A DNA stretch of 64,000 nucleotides, from contig CP092874.1 in assembly GCA_030710605.1 (NCBI GenBank), positions 45,596,665-45,660,664 of the forward strand, read 5' to 3'. Made by a program: the position numbers and the translations under genes. The stretch is from Cordylochernes scorpioides (taxonomy: Eukaryota > Arthropoda > Arachnida > Pseudoscorpiones > Chernetidae). Numbering within the stretch: the stretch's first letter is position 1; every line of letters starts with the position of its first letter. Positions 54,401-64,000 of this stretch are shown piece after piece. The notes beneath the pieces are model-generated. The model had not been told where the DNA came from and did not search any database. It saw only the letters and a list, made by a program, of their open reading frames with translations.

Positions 54401-55372
54401 TTAGCGATATTTGCTGTTGACCAGAATACTCTTGACGAAATCGAGGATAAGATTATACAAGAGTTTCAAATTAAAAGTCTGGGGCCCATTACATTCTTTT
54501 TAGGTGTCGAGATAAATTACGGCAAAGAGAGTTTGTCTCTTAATCAAAGACACTACATACAAACTTTACTTCAAAGATATAATATGTTCGAAGTTCGCAA
54601 AGTATGTACGCCTTTAGACCCAGCTATCATACTATCTAAAATAGATTGTCCCCATACACAAGCTGAAATAGACCATATGTCTAATATACCATATAAAGAG
54701 CTTATTGGTGCATTGTTGTATTTGTCCAATTGCACTAGACCAGATATCTCTTTTGCTACTTCGAAACTTTCCCAATTTTGTGCAAACCCAGGAAAGAAGA
54801 ATTGGGAAGCTGCAAAACATGTTTTGAGATATCTATCCGGTACCATTGACTTAGAACTCTCCTATGTTAAAGAAAACAACAATAAAGTCACAATGTTCAC
54901 AGACGCCGATTATGGGAGTGACACAGATGATCGAAGATCCTACTCCGGAATGGTTGCAGTTATTGATGGGAATGTCATCAACTGGCGATCTAAAAAGCAG
55001 CAATGTGTTTCGTTGTCTACCATGGAATCGGAGTATATAGCATTATGTCACAGTGCTAAAGAGGCCGTCTGGCTCGGTCAAACCCTGTCTGATCTTGGAT
55101 TTATCTCGCACTTTGCCAAACCACTCACAATCTACTGTGACAATCGATCAGCCATAGACTTCTCTAAGAATAACATTGAGAACAATCGTTCCAAGCACAT
55201 CTCAGTTCAGTTCCACTACACAAGAGATAAGATAAACTCCGGTGATATCGTTGTCCAGTTTGTCAACACCATGGAAAACATGGCCGATATCCAAAACAAG
55301 ACTTTAAAGAAGTTGATGCACAGAGATGCATGTTTCCAGATGAATTTGAAGTCGCAAGTGGGGGAATGCTGA
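51462..55372 (+). pseudogene. Copia gag-pol (one stop, one frameshift)
   Basis: The ATG at 51,462 opens a gag frame (NGQNYRSWKYNIKMLLIEKG) that meets a TGA at 51,567-51,569, where a Trp codon is expected. It then stays open to about 54,330: knuckle CYRCSKIGHIAKDC, protease FILDSGATHHVC, integrase LVHSDLCGPFPVES, LRTDNGLEYC and NGVSERLNRSLLDMARA, and RT RWVFKIKGDSKGKVSKFKAR. A one-base break near 54,330 moves the rest into frame 2: IIAIYVDDLAIFAV (catalytic YVDD), RNase H STMESEYIALCHSAKEAVWL and YCDNRSAIDFSKNN. Order PR-IN-RT-RH is Copia-specific. The frame ends at TGA 55,370-55,372, four bases inside the 3' LTR. The two lesions contrast with indistinguishable LTRs. Confidence 0.92.
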
Positions 55373-55379
55373 GCTGCTA
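55367..55379 (+). repeat. Copia 3' LTR, first 13 bases, with purine tract
   Basis: TGCTGAGCTGCTA follows the polypurine tract AAGTGGGGGAA. The last five bases, TGCTA, are the target duplication of the inserted Gypsy element and recur at 59,931-59,935. Confidence 0.9.
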
Positions 55380-55573
55380 TGCAGCATCTTTGTACACTTT
55401 TATCTTTTAGCAAATCTTTATTGTCTTAGTAAGGTCTGATACAGCTTTTGTTGTTTTGCGAAACGCCAAAAAGTGACAACAACAAATCAATGATGATGAT
55501 AACCTGCGTCTTGCAGATTAACATTTTCATAGAAACATATATATATATATACATATTTATTGCTAGCTATATA

Positions 55574-58500
55574 TCACCATCTTCTCTCTTCAAATCTCAC
55601 AGGAGGTCTCCTCGCTCGAGGTGGGTTCCGCCTTAGGACAGGACCCTCCTCTTTCAAGGCCTCGGGGTCCAGCGAGCGAAGAGGCTCCAATGACTTTCCA
55701 TCGTCTGTATCACTCTGAACCTCTGAATCTTGATCCGACCGCTGGCTAGTTAGTCCTGGCGACATCGACTCCATATAACCTCTGTCTCGTACAACCTCCG
55801 AGATTATGGCACTGGGACCTGCTCCTCTTGAGTGCTCGGGTTGACGCTCTCCATCTCCACTCTCATCTTCCTCACCATTCCTCCACCTTTTTCTAATTTG
55901 ATCCCTGTGATAGGCCTTTACCTGTCCGTGGATCAAAATGGTGTAGACTCTAGTTCCCTTCTTGCCCACAATTTTTCCTGGGATCCATTTATCACCACCT
56001 CTAAAGTTTTTACACCACACTAAATCATCTATCTGGAATTCTTCCAAATGGGTTCGCCGATCATACTCCATTTGCCTGGCTTGCTGGTCCCTAACTCTAG
56101 ATGCCAAGCTGGGATGTATCAACGACACTCTGGTTCGAAGCGCACGCCCAATGAAGAGCTCTGATGGAGTCTTTCCCGTTGTCACATGCGGGGTGCTTCG
56201 ATATGCCAGAAGAACCTTTGATAAGGTGTCTTGAATGGTGTGTGTATCCCCAATTTTCCTTTTATTTTTATCCAGGGCAGTCTTAATTGTTCTAACCGCT
56301 CTTTCAGCCAAGCCATTACTTTGCGGGTGGTACGCCGGGATCAATGTTTGTTTAATTCCATTTCCTTCCAGAAAACCTTTCATTTCACTACCAGTAAACT
56401 GAGGTCCATTATCAGATACAAGTTCCTCCGGTAACCCATAGGAAGAAAAAAGTCGCCGTAGTTGCTCAATGGTTTTGCGTGTGGTGGTCTCTCTCATTGG
56501 GATGGTTTCGATCCACTTTGAATGACTATCTACTACTATCAATAAATTAATGTTTTCCTTATTTGCAAAATCAATGTGAATTCTTTGCCAAGGTCTGGTT
56601 GACCATTTCCAGGGTTGACATTTTCCTTTATTTGGCCCATCCTGGGATTGCTGACAGCTTCTGCACTTATTCACCAAAAACTCGATTTGGGCATCTAGAT
56701 TTGGCCACCAAAAATGTGATCTTGCTACAGCCTTCATTTTGTTCATACCGGAATGAGTCTCATGTAGACAGTTCAACATTTTTATTCTGAGAGATGGTGG
56801 AATGACAACACTCATTCCCCAAACCAAACACTCCCCATCTACAGTTAGCTCAAGTTTCCTTTGAAAATAAGGTCTGAGGTGATCAGCCACCTTTTCAGGC
56901 CAGCCTTGCTGAGTATAAAATTTGGCCAATGAGAGCACTTCGTCTTTTTCAGTTTCCGTGGCAATTTCCTCTGCTGTGATCGGCAATTCTTCCACAAAGG
57001 ATAAAGCATAGACATTATTTAATCTTGGAATTTCTTCACAGCCCACAGGAAAACGTGACAGAAGATCTGCATTCCCATGGTCTTGAGTTCTTCGAAATTT
57101 AATATCGTAAGTATAAGCTGACAAAATAAGCGCCCAACGCTGCAATCTTGAAGTAGATAAGGTGGGGATTCCTGATCTTGAGCCCAAAATGGTCACCAAT
57201 GGCTTATGGTCTGTAATAAGAATAAATTTTCTTCCATAAATAAATTGATGAAACTTGGTAACTCCATATATAATGGCTAGAGCCTCCTTCTCAATCTGAG
57301 AATAATTTTGTTCTGCTTCCGATAAAGTCCGTGAGGCAAACATAATCGGTCTCTCCTGGCCTTCTATAATATGTGACAACACAGCGCCCACTCCAATCTG
57401 CGATGCATCAGTGGCCAAACACAATGGCAAAATCGTATCATATGGGACTAGCACCCTCTCAGAGGTAATGCTGTTCTTGCACTTGTCAATGGCCTCTCCA
57501 CATTCCTTTGTCCAAACCCAAGGACGTTTTTTGTGAAGAAGCTCATGAAGAGGCTTCAAAAGCTCTGGCAAATTGGGTATGAACTTCCCATAAAAGTTAA
57601 CTAAACCAAGAAATGACCTTAATTCAGAGATATTCGTAGGCGTTTTGGCCTTCTGTATTGCTTGTACCTTATGATCTAAAGGTCTGATGCCCTCTCCCGC
57701 GACAAGATATCCTAAATATTCAATTTCTTTTTGCAAAAATAGGCATTTTTCTTTCTTTAGTTTGATATTATACTTCGCCAAGCGAGCAAATATAGTCTTC
57801 AACAACGCCAGATGTTCTTCAATTGATGCTGTGGCTATAAGGACATCATCAATATAACAAATTACGCCTCCTATACCCGACAAAACCCTATCCATTACAG
57901 ATTGAAAATAACTGGGCGCATTTGCCAATCCAAATGGCATTCTCTTAAACCTGAACAGCCCTTTATGAGTATTTATCGTTAGTAACGGTCGGGTGCCTGG
58001 GTCCACCTCTAATTGCAGATAAGCGTTCCTCAAGTCCAATTTAGAAAAGTATTTTCCCTTGGCCAATGTGGAGAATAAATCTTGCTGTGTGGGAAGGGGA
58101 TAGGCCGCAGTGTCCAAATATTTATTTAGAGTTACCTTGAAGTCGCAGCAAATTCTGATCTCTTTATTTTTCTTCGGCACTACAACCACTGGAGTGGCCC
58201 ATTTACTGCTCGCCACCTCACATAGATAACCCTTAGCTACCATTTTGTCTAATGCTTCAGTAACTGCTGGCCTAATGGCGAAAGGCAACGGACGAGCCTT
58301 ATGGAAAATTGGATTCACATCACACATGTTTACTGAAAATGTGAAACCTTTTATTGGTTCAGTTGTCTCCACAAATAAGGCTTGATTTTCCTTCAAAATT
58401 TCCTCAATGGTAATTTCCACAGGCATATGTTTTACCGCGAAACAGCCCAATTTCAATCTATTTATCCATTCTCTTCCCATCAACGCCCTCTTTTCTCCTT

Positions 58501-59575
58501 TCACCACCAACGCTCTAAGTTTGTAAGTAATATCTTGACACTCCACTTTGACATTGATTTTACCCAGAATGTGTACCACGGTACCATCATAAGTTCTTAC
58601 AATAATACTCGCTTTTTCCAATTTCAAGTGTTGAAGACTATTTTTAAAATTCTTTTCTGATATCAGTGTTAGACCACTACCCGTATCCATTTCAAATTTA
58701 ATAAAGTTTCCTTCTACTTTTAACTCCATCAGATAGGGAGGGTCACTTGAGGCAAAATTAATTTTATACTCAGGTATCGTCACGCTAATAATTTTCTGGA
58801 CATACTCTTCCTCCTCTTCTTGGTCTCCTATCTGATGTATGTTTCCCGGCTGATTCTGATGTTGCCTTAGATTTCTTCTACTGTTCCAACATATTGAGGC
58901 AATGTGTCCTTTTTTATTACACTTAAAGCATATCGCCTCCTTAAATCTACATGGTTCTTTGTGCGGTTTACCACAATGTTTACATTTGCCCTTCTGGAAA
59001 TTTGATTCAACCTTGCGTTCAATCCTCAACTTATCTACACAATCTTCACCCTGCTCCAAATGGAATAATTTTGTATTTTTCTCGGCCGCTTCCATAGATA
59101 ATGCTATCTCAATTACTTTAGCTAAAGAAATGTCACCCTCCGACAAAATTCTATTTTGTATTTTGGCATTATATAACCCACAAACCATTTTATCACGTAA
59201 ATAATCCTCCAGAAAATTTCCAAAGTTGCATGAGGAAGCCAAACGCTTAATTTCCACCAAGTAATCCGAGATGCTTTCTTCCTTTAATTGCATTCTTTTA
59301 AAAAAAATGAACCTCTCTACTACAATTGAGCGCTTTGGAGAGAAGTGCCTTTTCAAGATATCTATTAGGTCATCAAAAGTTTTATTTTTAGGTAGAATAG
59401 GACTGCACAAATTCTTCAAAACACCATAGGTTTTACTTCCCATGAGGGTTAGGAGATAAGCCTTTTTCTTCTCATCCCCTGCCTCTTCCAATATGAGAAA
59501 CTGTTCCAATCGTTCATAAAACATTTCAAAAGTTTCAGTTTCTTCATTATATTCCTTAAATTGGTAACTAGCCAT
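55574..59575 (-). CDS. Gag-pol polyprotein of the Gypsy (Mag-type) element, intact
   Basis: A single 1333-codon ORF encodes all retrotransposition functions. Order (approximate residues): Gag 1-190; double knuckle with CKHCGKPHKEPC and CFKCNKKGHIASIC about 198-230; protease EMDTGSGLTLIS about 295; RT with LDLRNAYLQLEV about 515 and CYIDDVLIATAS about 574; RNase H with LATDASQIGVGAVLSH about 720 and ITDHKPLVTI about 788; integrase HHCC about 938-976; catalytic Asp in HIDFANKEN about 1002, SDNGPQFTG about 1055 and Glu in NGLAERAVRTIKTALD about 1091 (D-35-E spacing); then a basic C-terminal tail. There is no env. Gag and pol share one frame with no shift site. The stop codon is formed by the first three bases of the 3' LTR. 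Confidence 0.93.
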   Translation of the reverse strand: MASYQFKEYNEETETFEMFYERLEQFLILEEAGDEKKKAYLLTLMGSKTYGVLKNLCSPILPKNKTFDDLIDILKRHFSPKRSIVVERFIFFKRMQLKEESISDYLVEIKRLASSCNFGNFLEDYLRDKMVCGLYNAKIQNRILSEGDISLAKVIEIALSMEAAEKNTKLFHLEQGEDCVDKLRIERKVESNFQKGKCKHCGKPHKEPCRFKEAICFKCNKKGHIASICWNSRRNLRQHQNQPGNIHQIGDQEEEEEYVQKIISVTIPEYKINFASSDPPYLMELKVEGNFIKFEMDTGSGLTLISEKNFKNSLQHLKLEKASIIVRTYDGTVVHILGKINVKVECQDITYKLRALVVKGEKRALMGREWINRLKLGCFAVKHMPVEITIEEILKENQALFVETTEPIKGFTFSVNMCDVNPIFHKARPLPFAIRPAVTEALDKMVAKGYLCEVASSKWATPVVVVPKKNKEIRICCDFKVTLNKYLDTAAYPLPTQQDLFSTLAKGKYFSKLDLRNAYLQLEVDPGTRPLLTINTHKGLFRFKRMPFGLANAPSYFQSVMDRVLSGIGGVICYIDDVLIATASIEEHLALLKTIFARLAKYNIKLKKEKCLFLQKEIEYLGYLVAGEGIRPLDHKVQAIQKAKTPTNISELRSFLGLVNFYGKFIPNLPELLKPLHELLHKKRPWVWTKECGEAIDKCKNSITSERVLVPYDTILPLCLATDASQIGVGAVLSHIIEGQERPIMFASRTLSEAEQNYSQIEKEALAIIYGVTKFHQFIYGRKFILITDHKPLVTILGSRSGIPTLSTSRLQRWALILSAYTYDIKFRRTQDHGNADLLSRFPVGCEEIPRLNNVYALSFVEELPITAEEIATETEKDEVLSLAKFYTQQGWPEKVADHLRPYFQRKLELTVDGECLVWGMSVVIPPSLRIKMLNCLHETHSGMNKMKAVARSHFWWPNLDAQIEFLVNKCRSCQQSQDGPNKGKCQPWKWSTRPWQRIHIDFANKENINLLIVVDSHSKWIETIPMRETTTRKTIEQLRRLFSSYGLPEELVSDNGPQFTGSEMKGFLEGNGIKQTLIPAYHPQSNGLAERAVRTIKTALDKNKRKIGDTHTIQDTLSKVLLAYRSTPHVTTGKTPSELFIGRALRTRVSLIHPSLASRVRDQQARQMEYDRRTHLEEFQIDDLVWCKNFRGGDKWIPGKIVGKKGTRVYTILIHGQVKAYHRDQIRKRWRNGEEDESGDGERQPEHSRGAGPSAIISEVVRDRGYMESMSPGLTSQRSDQDSEVQSDTDDGKSLEPLRSLDPEALKEEGPVLRRNPPRARRPPVRFEERRW

Positions 59576-59733
59576 TTTATTTCACTTTTTTTTAAATTTG
59601 CATCCTAAAAACTTTGCAATTTTAGTCTTTTAAAAATAACTTTCAATTATATGCAAAAAAAATCAAAGATAATTTCTAAAAATATTTACTTCAAAAATTC
59701 GAGGGTACTTACTCTTATATCCTCGTCGCCAAA
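59576..59733 (-). other. Gypsy 5' untranslated leader with primer binding site
   Basis: 158 bases between the 5' LTR and the gag ATG. It contains TGGCGACGAGGAT next to the LTR and AT-rich sequence up to ATGGCTAGTTACC. Confidence 0.75.
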
Positions 59734-59935
59734 TGCAGCATCTTTGTACACTTTTATCTTTTAGGAAATCTTTATTGTCTTAGTAAAGTCTGATACAGCT
59801 TTTGTTGTTTTGCGAAACGCCAAAAAGTGACAACAACAAATCAATGATGATGATAACCTGCGTCTTGCAGATTAACATTTTCATAGAAACATATATATAT
59901 ATATACATATTTATTGCTAGCTATATATCATGCTA

Positions 59936-60142
59936 CTTCAAAAATACAGCGCGCCTACGCGTCACGGGATGACGTAGCATTCGAGGAGCTTCCAACCACT
60001 GCCACTGGAGGCGCTGTGCCCTCCCTTTTACTTCCTGTTATGTTTTCACTTGTACTACTACCTGCTTGCATAACCTCGTGATATATTAAAACCTATATAT
60101 ATTTCAATGTATTCTCAATTTGATTGAACCACCGATCCAACA
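59936..60142 (+). repeat. Copia 3' LTR, remaining 207 bases
   Basis: It matches 51,137-51,343 with no difference seen, and is followed by the CATAT target duplication. Confidence 0.9.
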
Positions 60143-60154
60143 CATATATATATA

Positions 60155-60967
60155 TGTGATGATTTAAGACCATGGAATTGTTGTAAATAGTCTAGATATC
60201 TACTACCACATGTTCCACCCCATGACTGTATATAACTTCTTATGTACTGCACATAGAAAACCTCAATTAACATCAATCTGTACCGCGTAAGAATCTAATA
60301 AAGTATTGCAACTGCACAGATAGAAGGAATGGAGAGAGACAGGAGAAAGTTAAGGTTAAAACAAATCAGGCTTAGAGGATCGTAGAAGTCAAACCTAAGA
60401 AGTAGATCTAGAAGAGAACATAATTATTAATAACGTCACAGTTAACCTTCTGACTCCGGAAACCCTGCGAGCTAAGTTTAAACCAATATTTCCGGACAAG
60501 ACAGGACGTATCTGGTGACCAGAAGTTATAAAAGTTTGAGAGACGCCCAATTTCCGGAACAAGACCGGACGTATTTTCCATCAAAGAAAGCCGCAAGGCC
60601 AATTACAGAAGACATCACCTAAGTAGGTCAACCAATAGCCTACGGCCACGTGAAAAAGTCCCACCAATTAGGAAAGAATCACCTAAATAGGTCAGCCAAT
60701 CAGAAAGAAGCAAGGTCGTGGTGTTAAATCGAGGACCTAGAATTGTTAGTCTTCGCTTGGATTCCAACGGTAACACTTGCTCTTAAGATCTCTCTCTCTC
60801 CTCATCCCATTCCTTCTTGACGTCAGACGCTTTTAGTGGAATCTCTGTTTGTTTATTTCACCTTTGGCCCAGCTGTGTCGCCTTCCACCACGACTGCACG
60901 GTAGAGTTGACATCGAGGTTCGTCTAGCATCAGGTAACACTGGTCCCAGAGGTCCCAAGATATCACA
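60155..60967. mobile_element. Solo LTR, 813 bp
   Basis: The segment begins TGTGATGATTTAAG and ends CAAGATATCACA, so its ends are inverted (TGTGAT/ATCACA). TATA flanks both sides (60,151-60,154 and 60,968-60,971). It contains CCAATCA-type boxes, TATAAAAG at about 60,527 and tandem TTTCCGG..ACAAGAC..GGACGTAT motifs (about 60,490 and 60,552). No pol sequence adjoins. It probably arose by LTR-LTR recombination of an unidentified, possibly Gypsy, element. Confidence 0.65.
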
Positions 60968-60984
60968 TATAAATGATAGAAAAA

Positions 60985-61460
60985 AATAAAAAATCAAGGA
61001 ACAGGCTAAATCAATGTTTAGTTGATTTCTGTTTCACCAGATGGCGCTCTGCCTTCTGTAAAGCACATGTGTTCCTGATCAGGATATGTCATTTTTATTT
61101 TTAATATCAACACTTGACCTTTTTATTTTTTTTTTTCTATCAATTTTCATGTGTTAAGCGTATTTACGCAAGTTTGGCCTTAAATACCCATTTCTTGGTT
61201 TTTCAAGAAGCCACTGGGACCAAAAATATTTTTGATCGCAGTGGTACAGCCTACTTCACGCTACGAGTGCCAAAATAGCGAAACGCGTTCGTGGATGGCT
61301 TTTCTTGATTTGTCAAGAAATTGGGTTGGCCAAATATCAGGGAACAGGCTAAATCAATGTTTAGTTGCTTTCTGTTCTACCAGATGGTGCTCTGCCTTCT
61401 GTAAAGCACATGTTCTCCTAGTCAGGATATGCCATTTTTATTTTAAATATATATATGTCA
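60985..61460. repeat. Direct repeat pair of ~125 bp
   Basis: The block GGAACAGGCTAAATCAATGT to GTCAGGATATGCCATTTTT-type sequence occurs at about 61,000-61,110 and 61,340-61,440, with intervening unique sequence. The second half also matches 8,785-8,830. Confidence 0.7.
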
Positions 61461-63390
61461 TAAAAAGACGTATATTCTATTTAGGTTACCAATTCATGCA
61501 GTGGTGAATGGTAAAATGAATAATAACTTTTGTCCTAAAACTATATTTATTTTTTGATTATATTTTTAAAAAAACAACAGTTTTCTGCATATATAGACAA
61601 CTAACTACGTTATTATTATTAAAAAAAAAAGCAAATTAGGTTATATTCTTTTTGTTTAGGATTTCTTTACATTTTAAAAATTAACTCTGTGTTTAGTTCA
61701 TATTTTTACTTTGATTATTTAAATTATCATTTTAGTTATATTATGAAAACAATTTTAATAAATATTATGGTTATGATTATAAAATTTTAATTATATTAAT
61801 GAAAAATAAAAATCATATTTTTATTATGTCATATATATATATATATATATATATATAGATATCTCTATTATAGGTTTTAAAAATAAAGATTTTTTGTGTA
61901 TTAATTGATAAAATTTTAATCTGCTGTAAAAAATAAAACCATTTTTTCCCTCGAAACACCCTTTAACATTGGGAATGGTTTTAGGAAATATTTTTAGACA
62001 TTAATTTACGTTATAATTTGTTTTTTTAAAAATCAACTAAATTTTACTAACCGAGTAATTTGATTTTTAAAATATCTATAATCTATTTTATCTTTATCCT
62101 TTATTTATAGCTACTCTCCATGTGACCATTTAGAACCTTGGGGAAAGCTTTAGGGCTCAATTTGGGACCAAAGCCCAAAACCGTGGTATACAGGTTGGAT
62201 TTTGGTCTGAAGAAACAAAAACTGGTGTTTTGGCTTTTTTATCATCTCTTGACTCTTAGCGTATTTTACTAGGATAATAAACAGTGAATCGTTCTGATGC
62301 ATAATAAAAGGGAGAGCTGCCTCTTTAGCTACATGAATATCATCCTTCCCCAACTCTTTATGTATTATTTATATTCCTATTCTTAATTAACAATTTTGAA
62401 AATAAAAATTGGTATTTGGAAATATGACACATGGTCAAAGATATAATTTTATCTCTACAAATCTTACTGCAATGATGAATATTATTCGCATGGCTCATCA
62501 GTGTGAACACTCTCAGCGGTTTCGTCAAATTAATCTCATGACAGCTCTACTATTGCATTGGATTGTTTTACTTATATTAAAATTTTATTTTAAATAATAT
62601 AACCCATTTGATTAAAATATGTAAATGTTTTAAAATCTGGAGCTGACATCGTCGCAGTAGGCTTCTCATCCAACATGCAGTCAGGGCCAGAAGTGACACA
62701 CACACACATAGAAACATGGTTACCTCAGTTTAGGGTGGCACCCGGGAAGGTGAGATGGGAATATGGAGGAGCTTTGGGATATCTGATCAATCGGGCACCA
62801 TGGTGACCGTGATCTCCCGAAGGCTCCTGATTGTTGTTTATTCTTAATTTCCCAAGGGAATTCAAGATGCATGGAATTTATCATTTACTTTTCTATTAAA
62901 GTCCTAAGCAATCATTCCGAATAAATTTCAATTGTTAGCTCCTAATTGAATCCAAGTTAAATTCGCGCTTTACTGACAAATATTTTGTTTATTTGAATAA
63001 AAAAGCATATATTTAGTCTGATAGGAGATCACTTTCTATAGAATTTAATACTCGAAATTGAAAATTTTGTCTTGTGTGTTTTATCGAGAAAAATAAAATG
63101 AATTTTTTTTACAACTTTATATTAAAACTTTTAAAGTATCTCCCAAATAATTTTACTATCTATTGAATATAAATAAAAATCCGACTCCTTAATATACAAA
63201 TTATGATGATAGTAGTATTTGTTATATAAATTATTATGATATGTGAAGTCATATTAATTTTCATAAATATTTTCTTAAGGTAGAAATATCAAGCCTCCAG
63301 AGATAGGTTTCTTTTAAATTTATTTATTCACAAATATCCCTCTAGCTTTCGAGAATGGATACATACAATTGGTTTGAAAATAGAACAATC
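61460..63390. other. AT-rich DNA with old repeats, no gene
   Basis: 61,960-62,170 matches the old repeat at 8,930-9,150 (TTAGAACCTTGGGGAAAGCT). A (TA)n tract lies at 61,830-61,857 and a short (CA)n at 62,697-62,709. A GC-richer patch at 62,640-62,850 has no frame I can support. The short frames at 62,150-62,597 are not convincing. Confidence 0.5.
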
Positions 63391-63394
63391 CATA

Positions 63395-63536
63395 AATAAA
63401 TATTCAATTAAAAGGCATATATGGGATCAAAATATCATTTATTTTACCAATATTTCAGTTGGCTGAACGCCAACCTTTATCAAGGTATTATAACATATTA
63501 ATGTGTTCTGAAAATAACCCAATCCATACTTAAATC
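63395..63536 (-). repeat. Family A repeat with hammerhead-like motif
   Basis: This matches 575-690: AATCCATAAATAAATATT flank, ATTTTACCAATATTTCAG, then the GGTTGGCTGAACGCCAACC hairpin, TTTATCAAGGTATTATAACA and TATTAATGTG. The hammerhead-like unit lies on the minus strand at 63,443-63,490. Only one arm is present. Confidence 0.6.
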
Positions 63537-63537
63537 A

Positions 63538-63976
63538 TTAGATAGTAAAAAGGCATATATTGGATTAAATAAAATATTTATTTGCCAATATTTCGGTTGG
63601 CTGAACGCCAACCTTTATCGAGGCATTACATTTTTGTATACACAAACTCAGGCCGCATAGTGTTATATTAAATATCACAGTTGAAATATTTTAAAAATAT
63701 AAAGTAGGTGGGGGAAAATTTGTGCATGAAATATTTTTTTATAAAATTACAATCAGAATAAGTTAAATATCTTAAAATATTGAAGGAAAAAATAATGAGG
63801 CCTATCCTATATTTTAAAATATTTGTATTATAAATATTTGTATTATAATACTATGCGGCACTGAGTTTGTGTATACAAAAATGTAATGCCTCGATAACGG
63901 TTGGCGTTCAGCCAACCGAAATATTGGCAAATAAATATTTTATTCCATCCAATATATGTATTTTTACTATCTAATA
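63538..63976. mobile_element. Foldback element with divergent hammerhead-like motifs (family A)
   Basis: Inverted arms run from ATTAGATAGTAAAAA (63,538) and TACTATCTAAT (63,976) inward through GCCAATATTTCGGTTGGC to CTCAGGCCGCATAGT / ACTATGCGGCACTGAG, about 125 bases each, around a 190-base AT-rich centre. Each arm carries the hairpin GGTTGGC-GTTCA-GCCAACC, then GAAA and ATAT: minus strand at 63,581-63,626 and plus strand at 63,884-63,930. The core 5' of the hairpin is TCGATAA. The last 30 bases of the window begin another copy. Confidence 0.65.
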
Positions 63977-64000
63977 TTAATGTGTGTTAACAACAAAATC

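Larger units (their letters stand above)
55380..59930 (-). mobile_element. Gypsy (Mag-type) LTR retrotransposon, structurally intact
   Basis: 4551 bp with 197-base LTRs at 55,380-55,576 and 59,734-59,930. In element sense each LTR runs TGATATATAG..AGATGCTGCA and contains AATAAA. I see two differences between the LTRs. The flanking duplication TGCTA is intact. Just inside the 5' LTR the minus strand reads TTTGGCGACGAGGATATAAG, a primer-binding-site-like sequence. A purine tract GAAGAGAGAAGATGG abuts the 3' LTR. It is the youngest insertion in the nest. Confidence 0.93.
51124..60142 (+). mobile_element. Copia LTR retrotransposon with a Gypsy insertion in its 3' LTR
   Basis: The element is bounded by CATAT on both sides (51,119-51,123 and 60,143-60,147). 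The 5' LTR is 220 bases. The 3' LTR is split into 13 + 207 bases by the Gypsy element at 55,380-59,930. Rejoined by length, the two LTRs are both 220 bases, and I see no difference between them. Confidence 0.92.

Noticed and set aside
55380..59930. Endogenous retrovirus with an env gene
   Set aside because: The single ORF ends with the integrase C-terminal tail at the LTR; there is no room for or trace of env.

Overview
This window is eukaryotic nuclear DNA, most likely from an arthropod. The evidence is a very AT-rich background with no operons, one candidate host exon with a GTATGT splice donor, and a dense, deeply nested population of metazoan transposable elements: Tx1-like, Jockey-like and other LINEs, Gypsy, BEL/Pao, Copia, mariner, pogo, hAT, Helitrons and a tRNA-derived SINE. 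I cannot name the species. Two runs of N (7184-7621 and 38388-38487) show it is a scaffolded assembly. Nearly all recognisable coding sequence belongs to transposons, and most of it is broken.

Layout. 1-1830: AT-rich DNA with foldback repeats and a possible first coding exon of a dynactin p24-like gene (minus, 1285-1380). 1.8-7.2 kb: a decayed Gypsy element (minus) and its long 3' region, followed by an assembly gap and several MITEs and minisatellites (7.6-9.4 kb). 9.6-19.2 kb: a head-to-tail array of three GC-rich Tx1-like LINE copies separated by (AC)n tracts. The first carries endonuclease and reverse transcriptase; the next two carry only ORF1. 19.2-24.5 kb: inverted pairs of hammerhead-ribozyme-like motifs, Helitron termini, palindromes, LINE and LTR fragments, tRNA-like sequence and a non-autonomous hAT. 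24.9-27.5 kb: Helitron helicase remnant and a degenerate LINE. 28.15-31.3 kb: a non-autonomous Helitron whose (TG)n tract holds a fourth Tx1-like copy (minus), again ORF1-only.

33-45 kb: a second Gypsy-family copy (plus) interrupted by a 1.07-kb pogo-like element and a complete but decayed BEL/Pao element with 295-bp LTRs. The first copy at 1.8-4.5 kb preserves both empty sites. 45-48.5 kb: a LINE endonuclease fragment, a perfect 167-bp-arm palindrome, and a DDE transposon split by a mariner. 49.2-50.3 kb: a Jockey-like LINE 3' end beside SINEs that share its tail. 51.1-60.1 kb: a young Copia element with indistinguishable 220-bp LTRs, whose 3' LTR is split by a still younger Gypsy (Mag-type) element with one intact 1333-codon gag-pol. 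60.2-61.0 kb: a solo LTR. The rest is old repeats and, at the right edge, another hammerhead-like foldback family also present near the left edge.

The most interesting signal is the Tx1-like family. Three of four copies are ORF1-only half-LINEs whose protein ends in an extra C-terminal domain not seen in the full-length copy. One still carries the last codons of ORF2, so the short form looks like a deletion derivative of the long one. All four sit in AC/TG microsatellite. The second is the set of divergent hammerhead-like motif pairs in foldback repeats. All comparisons were made by eye; no searches were run.
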